A program made the position numbers and the translations under genes. From Symbiotaphrina buchneri (taxonomy: Eukaryota > Ascomycota > Symbiotaphrinales > Symbiotaphrinaceae): DNA of 64,000 bases. Location of the stretch: NCBI GenBank assembly GCA_001599915.1, contig BCIG01000011.1, positions 496,001-560,000 on the forward strand, read 5' to 3'. The notes under the pieces are model-generated. The model was not told the DNA's origin. It worked only from the letters and a program-made list of their open reading frames with translations, and did no database searches. How positions within the stretch are numbered: the stretch's first letter is position 1; the number at the start of each line of letters is the position of its first letter. Shown piece after piece: positions 57,615 to 64,000 of this stretch.

Positions 57615-60600
57615 TGTTGTGGGATCAGAAGGAGAATGAATCGAAACTGGAAGTCGCTCGAGGACAATGGATGGTCAATGTAGAGCATGTGTATCTACGG
57701 GACCCTTTCGAATATAAAGACGTAGATGGAGGCACAGCTTCGGCTCAAAGCCCATAGATAAGATGAACAAGGATGAGTGCTAAATGAAGGATCCCTGGCA
57801 CAAGAATGCAGATAAGTGTGTTCGCTAGTCTGCCCAAATTAACAGGACGCAGGAATAATGCGATCTCACTCCAATTGGACGATAGGGAGCGGAACAGACC
57901 AGTGGTGTGCCAATAAGCTCCAGCACCGTTTAAAGGACGACGCCCATGATGCCAACTTGCAGGGGCCCTAACGGGATGGTAGCCCGCTACCAAACATAGC
58001 GTCTGAACCACCGGAGGCGATGGCATCACACTGGCAATCTGGCGGTCAGATCTGACGCGCCTCTCCCTGCCTACTACATGTGGGAACCGTCCTGTCTCCG
58101 TCCGCCAGGGGACCTCGTATCGCTTGCAGCGAAAAGGCAAAAGATAGGACGACATGGGCTGTTGTACAGCCACAAAACCCTTGTGACAATGGCGAGGTAA
58201 GACCCATCTGGTTTAGTTGCAGCCGCTGAGGCAAAAGACGGTGATGCGGCGGGCTAACTGGGTGTGGTTCAGTTGGTGGCATCCACATCCTGAGCTCGTC
58301 ACGCTCTGTCATGGCAAAAACGGGAAGGGAGCGAGGGAGAGGTGCTTGCGTGAGTTGGTGGGCCCCAGTTTAGCCTCTTGCCGGTTCCGTGGGGGTTGTT
58401 GGACTTGCCCTCTATCTTTGCCTTGCTCAGGGGTGAATCAGGACGCTAGTGATGCATGGAAGGTGGACAGAAAATTCTTTCCTGCCGTCCTAGCCATGTT
58501 TAGAGTGGCGGAGGATGGACAGCTCGGGGCCGATTGGTCGAAACAGTCGAAGCGGGCGAGCTAGTCTGGGAACTTCGTCCGGTCGCTGTGTGCGTCGTGC
58601 GATAGGTACGGAGCTAAGGGTACTGTACCCTCTTTTATCCCAGCCACACCCGTCGTGCGCCTGTACGGTTTTAACTTCCTGTGCGCTTAACGCCGGCATC
58701 TTGCGGGGAGAGAGTTGTTCGACGGTGGTTCCACACCAGCTCTAGGAAGCCTTCTTGCAGCTGACGAGTAAACTCTCGACGATATGGAGGTACGTCGAAG
58801 GCTTCGAGTGGCCCACCCCGCTAGTTGACGCCTCACGCTAGTCGGAGATTGAAGACAAAACCGTTCAGGCCGTTCTCCACAAAAGCGGTAGGGAGAGGTA
58901 GCGTACAAAAGTACCGTAGAGAGCTTGCGAAGACACGAGTACCGACCGTGTCTGTATCTGTGAAGGAGTACATTACCTCTGCCTCAGTCGGTTGCATGAT
59001 CACGCGATAAGCGTACAAAGTACGAGTACATCAGGTACTGTGCACATCATTTCGTCTGTTGTTCTCCCCACAGCACATAAGACACGGCGAAGCTCCGGTG
59101 ACAGCATTAGCACGGAACGCACTGGTATCAAGCGCATTTCTGCCGGCTCGGAAGTTGTGAGTGAAACGTCCGCGTCAGCAGTGTGAAGATCCCACACTCG
59201 TGATTGGAGTCGTCCTCGGTTGCTGGGCATACCTTTCCCGTACTGGGCATAGTACCGACGGCCACTCTACCGGCAATTGTGTGGAGGGCAAGTCGCTGAT
59301 AGGCCAAGTGTGACACGGCAAGCAGTTAAGATTTGGATTGGCGCCGGGGCATACTCCAGAAACGAAGCTAGGGTCCTTCCACTAATGCTTTTACCCTCGC
59401 GACGCTTCTCTCTTCCAAGGTGTTGTGGTTGGCTAAAGGCAAAGGGCAAATGTCAAAACGCATCCTCCTTCTCTGCCCTTGCCGAAGGCCGTCAGAACGG
59501 CTTTTGGGATCGTGATCGCATGGCTTTTGGCGGCTACCGGATGCATGCCGCGCGTGTGCACCTGCGATCATTGCTGTTTGCGGGTCTCATCAAGTGGAGT
59601 TGCCAAGGGTTCCTGTCCGGCACTTGCGGCGGGTATCTGTCCCTTCCACTGCATGTGAAGCTGTGTCTGTCGATGATTGACGCGGCGTACAGCGTCTCGT
59701 GTGCTGGCACCTGAGATGCGCAACCAGGGAGGAGATCTCAGATCGCGGGCAGGTCCGGTGAAGATGTAACGTTGCTTCTCGAGTCTTGCCTTACCTAGGT
59801 ACCTAGCGACAGACGGTACTAGCTTCACACCCTCCCTCGAGTCTCCCCTTGGACCATGCTGTGCATCAACCCAACGACTAACAGTTAGCGTCCACGGCTA
59901 ATTATGTGGAAAAATTCGGCCAATTCGTCGGCATTATCTTTGTGTTTAGGAGCGATCCCTTAATCGCTGTAGACCCGGCCCGGGTCCGAATCCGAAGGTG
60001 CAATAATCTGCAGCTACGATATCGATATGACGGCCACTTGGGGGTCGAGTAATCTCGTGGCCGTTGCTCGCCGCTGCCCGCTCTTGAACTCGCATAATAT
60101 GGGGTATCTTTGTTGTGACTAATTATCATTCAGACTGTTAGATATAGAAATGACTTTGGGTGTGACTGCCCGTGCCGGATCTGAGTGCAGTACCAGCAAA
60201 CCTACCTTACTAGTCTATGGAGCGATCACCAGCGACCCTATCAAGCCAGTGGCTGTGCCTTGAGGCTGGAGAAGCAATATCATTCATCGGCGGCAGATCT
60301 CCGGTGTGCCCTCAGCCCAATTTCTCACGATGCATGCGACTCAAGCCTCGTCTTCGTACTTTCAAGCCTTTGACCGCTCACAAGCATCGGCCAAGTCAGG
60401 GCCCCTTAAAGCCAAGAGTATGAGATAAACAGTCAAGCATGCCCAGAAAGCTTGATCACCTTTGGCGTGGTCAAAGCGATCGCAGCTTGCAACGCATTAT
60501 ATATTGTGCAATCTTTGCTTCAAATTCGACATTACTTGACAGTCAATTCAATGATATCAATCCGTGGGATGTCCAATGTGTGAGTAAATAAGCACGGCTG

Positions 60601-61159
60601 TTCTAGGCTATTAGTCAGTCCAAAAAGTCAGGACGAAGCAAAGCCAGGTTGCTGGACACTGTCCTCTTTGGCATCACAGCTTACCTGGAAAACAATTCCG
60701 TTAATGATGGAGTGATGTCGTACTGAATGCGGGCATGCGTTTTGGATGGCTTATTATTAGCTGGCTGCGGGCATCTCATTCCAGCCCATTTGAGTTTGCC
60801 CTTGAGCAACGGATTCGCTGCCCCGTCGACGGCAAGCCTCTTAAGTACAGTGACTATCTCCACTTGCGAGGATCCGTGTGGGACTACTCCCAAAGTAAGA
60901 TAACTCGATGTCCTACCTGATAGATCCTTTTTTTAACACAGCACCGTTCCATTGTTATCGCCGGAGACTTTTGACTGTCGAGCCCACCTCTGGATTCCCG
61001 AGGCTTGGCATAAGGTTCTGTCAAGGCTGGAAGTTCTCTCACATGCCGGGAAAAGCTTCCTGCGAGACCTCAAGGTAGTCCTCTGTGTTGCCTGTCTGAT
61101 CGATAAAATCCCAATTAACCTACATTGTCTGGTTCAGCGCGGATCGATGCACAAAAGCT
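57615..61159. other. Gene-poor region upstream of the short regulator
   Basis: About 3.5 kb with no convincing gene. It contains CTTACCTAGGTACCTAGC near 59790-59806. The open frames (for example plus 59277-59714) show no domain. A long upstream region is common for regulatory genes, but nothing here proves that. Confidence 0.45.
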
Positions 61160-63645
61160 TCAGACAGTGCTCACGAGATCGAACGAGTCACCGGAGGAGT
61201 CGGTAGTAGTTTCAGTGCTCGGTGGGTAAGGTCGGAATCGGTTCGTTTCTCCAGCCATCAGATACGCGGGATCTGAGGTGGTGAGTCGGGGCCACCGCAA
61301 TCTAGAAAGACAAGGGGGTAGAAATACGTACCTATTGAGGGCTCGATATCTGCGGGCGCCGCAGGTCTGCTTGCAAAGTTATTTCCTGGCTCTAGTGATC
61401 CTCCCGTATTAATGAGTTGCGCTTTGCTCAGTACGATCCGGAGAACCTCGGCTGCCTTTTGAGCTTCTCTAGAGGTGTCACTCGATCGAAGCCAAATCGA
61501 ATATGTGTCCTTCAAGGTTTGTAGGACAACATCTAGTATGTGGTCCGGAGTGTTCCTCTGTGATGTATCGGAGAGATTCGCCGCTACAGTCCGATCAACG
61601 TCAAGGCATAAAATTGTAGCTGCGAAGAAGAAAGCAGGTTTGACAAGTGACGTTATCTTCCATCGTTCTTCAAACAATCGGCCGCCTGGCTGTGTTTCTT
61701 GATATATAGTATGCTGGTACTGCAGAAGCTTCAAAGCAGCCTCAATACACGATGTGCGAGAGTATGTGAATCGTTTGTTCGTCCTAGCAGGAAGCAAGTA
61801 TTTTCGGTGCAAGACGCATCTGGATTTTTCGAACAGAATTGCAACATACAGACGTCGCATGATGAGCTCGGGAGGATCCATAATGGACTTGGTCATGGGC
61901 CGCATGACTGTGTTAGAGGGAAGGTTGTTGTAGACATCGTGAAGTGCCCTGTCTAGCTTCATCACTTCGGCGTAAGGTGGTGGATGTATCGACTCTGTGA
62001 GGTCGGATATCTGGCCATAGACGGAAACAAGTCGATTCTTCGCGTTTAGATATTGGACACTTGTTGAAACCCTGTCGGGTCTTTCTGGAGGCAGCTCGGT
62101 CATTGTCGCGTAGAGGTCCTCATCAAGCAGACTGCGAGGTTCTGCTGTATCCGTGGGTAGGTCTCGGATCATTCTCGGGAGACCAACCTGGCCGGAGCCC
62201 ATAGTGTCGAGCATCTTGATGAGTCCCCAAGATCTCCGCCGCATCTCTGCTTGAAAAGGTGAGATTCGAGGAAAGTGAGATGCGTCTCGGTGGTAACCCA
62301 TGCGTAGAGCTAGCCTTACGACCACCCCGAGGAGGATCCAAAGTTCAACTTGAGCATCCTCACTACGGAACATCTCGACATGCAGATATAAGAGAAGAGC
62401 CTCGATCGTGTAAGGACCAGCCTTAGTATAGTTACCGAGGACGAGACACTGAGCGATTTTCTCACTGTATGTATGCAGACGCTGCTTTGGATTTGGAGAC
62501 TGTTGCAGGTAGAGGTATGGGCCGGCTTCCAATGGAGAAAATTGCTGGAACATGCCTCCCAAACACAGTATTGAGAATAAGATGGCAATCCACATCATTG
62601 ATGTATCGTCTGGGTTCGCCCAGAATTGTTCGTACTTTATCAGTATCAGTCCCAAGAGTAGAAACATAGCAAAACTATGAGGATCAGTCTGGGGGACCGC
62701 TTGCGTACCTCTTTTAAGAACGTTGGGGCGTGGATAATCACTGTTGGCCTTAGCCACAAGCGTGAATCATGTTGAGAGATTTTGCGTACCTGGCACTATT
62801 TCAATGCTACTGAAGCACTTGGCTATAAGCCTGTCAAGGATTGGACGAGGCGGAATAGCAACCAGTATCTCTTCCCTTCTCACGGATTTGTAACGTCCAC
62901 AAAGAAGTTCAGGTCCGTTGCATTCTGGAAGAGGAGTCGGCAATGGCTGATGGCTAGGATCATCATCGAAATAATCCTTAAGCTCCGATATCTACAGAGC
63001 GTATCAATCACCTGAAGTAGTTGGTATGAGCTGCAAATATCACCAAGGACTCACCCCGTCCAGCACTGCAGTCCAATGTACGCCCTCAACATAGCTTGTC
63101 TCAGCATTCTCCAGACTGATGCGTCCGAAGCTATTCTCGAGCTGGACCGTCTCACTAGGCTGCGGATCACTGTCTGCTGGACGGTCAATGGTTGAAGTGC
63201 TCGTCTCGAAAGACGCAAGCGTCTCTGGCGTCGATTGGGCATTGGAGCCTGCTGAATTGTGGTTGCCCATCAATGAGATAACCAGCTTCTCCAGTTGCCC
63301 TATTCTGTCCTGTATGGTGGTGGAGGGTGGACGTAGTTGGGGTTGTTCCATCCGTTCCGCTGCCTTATTATGGGCATATGTGCACGACAGAGAAAGCCCA
63401 CGATGAATGCAAGTCTGGCAAGGCAGATCTCGGTCGCATCTACCCATCAGGTCTGACAGGAGCAGTACCGCCAAGACACAATTGCAGTCAGTGACAGTGG
63501 AAGTAGATATCAATGATCTGCAGGGTACTATGGAAAGATGAAAGACAATCTCGGAAGTAGCATTCATTGCAGTATCGGACGACAATGGTACCTGACATAA
63601 AAGTATATAGGTAAGTATCACCGTGCGGCCATACTTCTCACACAT
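61160..63645 (-). CDS. Fungal-specific transcription factor (PF04082 type) with partial zinc cluster
   Basis: Five exons are resolved (to 63055, 62991-62790, 62740-62709, 62634-61332, 61272-61160); with the Met at 63645 it is about 746 residues. The second half of a Zn2Cys6 cluster is clear (CDRDLPCQTCIHRGLSLSC), followed by a short coiled-coil-like segment IQDRIGQLEKLVISLMGNH. The first Cys pair is not at the normal spacing: the frame just upstream reads DCNCVLAVLLLSDLMGR. The middle homology region includes IIHAPTFLKEYEQFWANPDD, MMWIAILFSILCLGG, VELWILLGVVVRLALRMGYH, RDASHFPRISPFQAEMRRRS and WGLIKMLD. The last intron (61273-61331) is needed to reach the Ser/Thr-rich end ..DSFDLVSTV. The start and first exon are uncertain; the target genes are unknown. 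Confidence 0.8.
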
Positions 63646-64000
63646 CAAAATCCAAAGGCCGATCTCAACTTCGTCCGATGAGGACGCATTACATCCCCAC
63701 CATCACAGCAATGATGGCTTCACGCTGCTTCTTCCTTCCGACCCTCCGCGTTTTCAGCCGACCCTCCGCCGAGACCAGCCAATCAACACGGAGCATCGGA
63801 GGGATTATTGGGCCGGCTTGGACGCGACAGCCTTGTGCTTATTCCAATTCATCCAATCAGCGTGGAGCCCACTATTCAGCACAGGGCTGTGCCAAGCATC
63901 GAACACGAGTGATGGAATAGCTTCAAATCACAGTACCCGAACCGTGGAATAGCTCAAAAGCATCATGACGAACTCAGGTATAGCATCAAATACCTGTTGC
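63646..64000. other. Upstream region of the last regulator, to window end
   Basis: This 355-bp stretch has the duplicated word CCGACCCTCCGC (63739-63775 area) and a CCAATCA box. No gene is visible; a first exon of the regulator could lie here but I could not find one. Confidence 0.4.

Overview
This window looks like nuclear DNA of a filamentous ascomycete (Pezizomycotina; a Eurotiomycetes species of the Aspergillus/Penicillium kind fits best, but the sequence alone does not prove it). Genes are densely packed on both strands, have many short introns (mostly 46-80 nt, GT..AG with CTAAC-like branch sites), and encode typical fungal families: a TOK1 potassium channel, Zn2Cys6 regulators, a GPI-anchored Ser/Thr-rich wall protein, an mpaB-type oxygenase and a DUF7704 membrane protein. 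There is one run of 100 N inside a tandem repeat. I recognised no transposon or virus-like element.

Layout. 0-15.3 kb is a conserved housekeeping block: the end of a WD-repeat-like gene, Sec61 gamma (SSS1), a CFIm68/CPSF6-like RRM protein, a DUF21/CNNM membrane protein, a double-Myb telobox protein of the Tay1/Teb1 type, a DUF7704 protein, ribosomal protein S4, aspartate-semialdehyde dehydrogenase and mitochondrial D-lactate dehydrogenase. 16-27 kb encodes surface and transport proteins: a DHA1-type MFS transporter, a TOK1 channel and a giant GPI-anchored repeat protein. 27-36.3 kb is looser and holds a DOPA 4,5-dioxygenase, a tRNA-Pro and an RBM5/10-like splicing factor. At 36.6-37.1 kb lies the molybdopterin synthase large subunit (cnxH type).

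38-47.6 kb is a group of accessory genes: an mpaB/DUF2236 oxygenase, an aquaporin, a flavin monooxygenase with altered FAD motifs and a short-chain dehydrogenase. They may form a small catabolic or specialised-metabolism neighbourhood, but no backbone synthase is present. 47.6-64 kb is gene-poor: one conserved fungal protein of unknown function and two Zn2Cys6-type regulators, separated by 3.5-4.4 kb with no convincing gene.

The most unusual object is the tRNA-Pro(AGG) gene at 32686-32831 (minus). Besides a normal 17-nt intron after position 37, its T-stem is split by a 57-nt segment with all the hallmarks of a spliceosomal intron (GTAAGC, CTAAT, TCAG). Removing it restores a perfect T arm. 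A second link worth following is a HomolE/HomolD-like pair upstream of the S4 gene in the same window that encodes a telobox-binding-type protein. Several host genes (telobox protein, SDR, the 51-kb gene, TOK1 exon 1) need a one-base correction to read through, so the assembly may carry scattered indels, or some alleles may be damaged.
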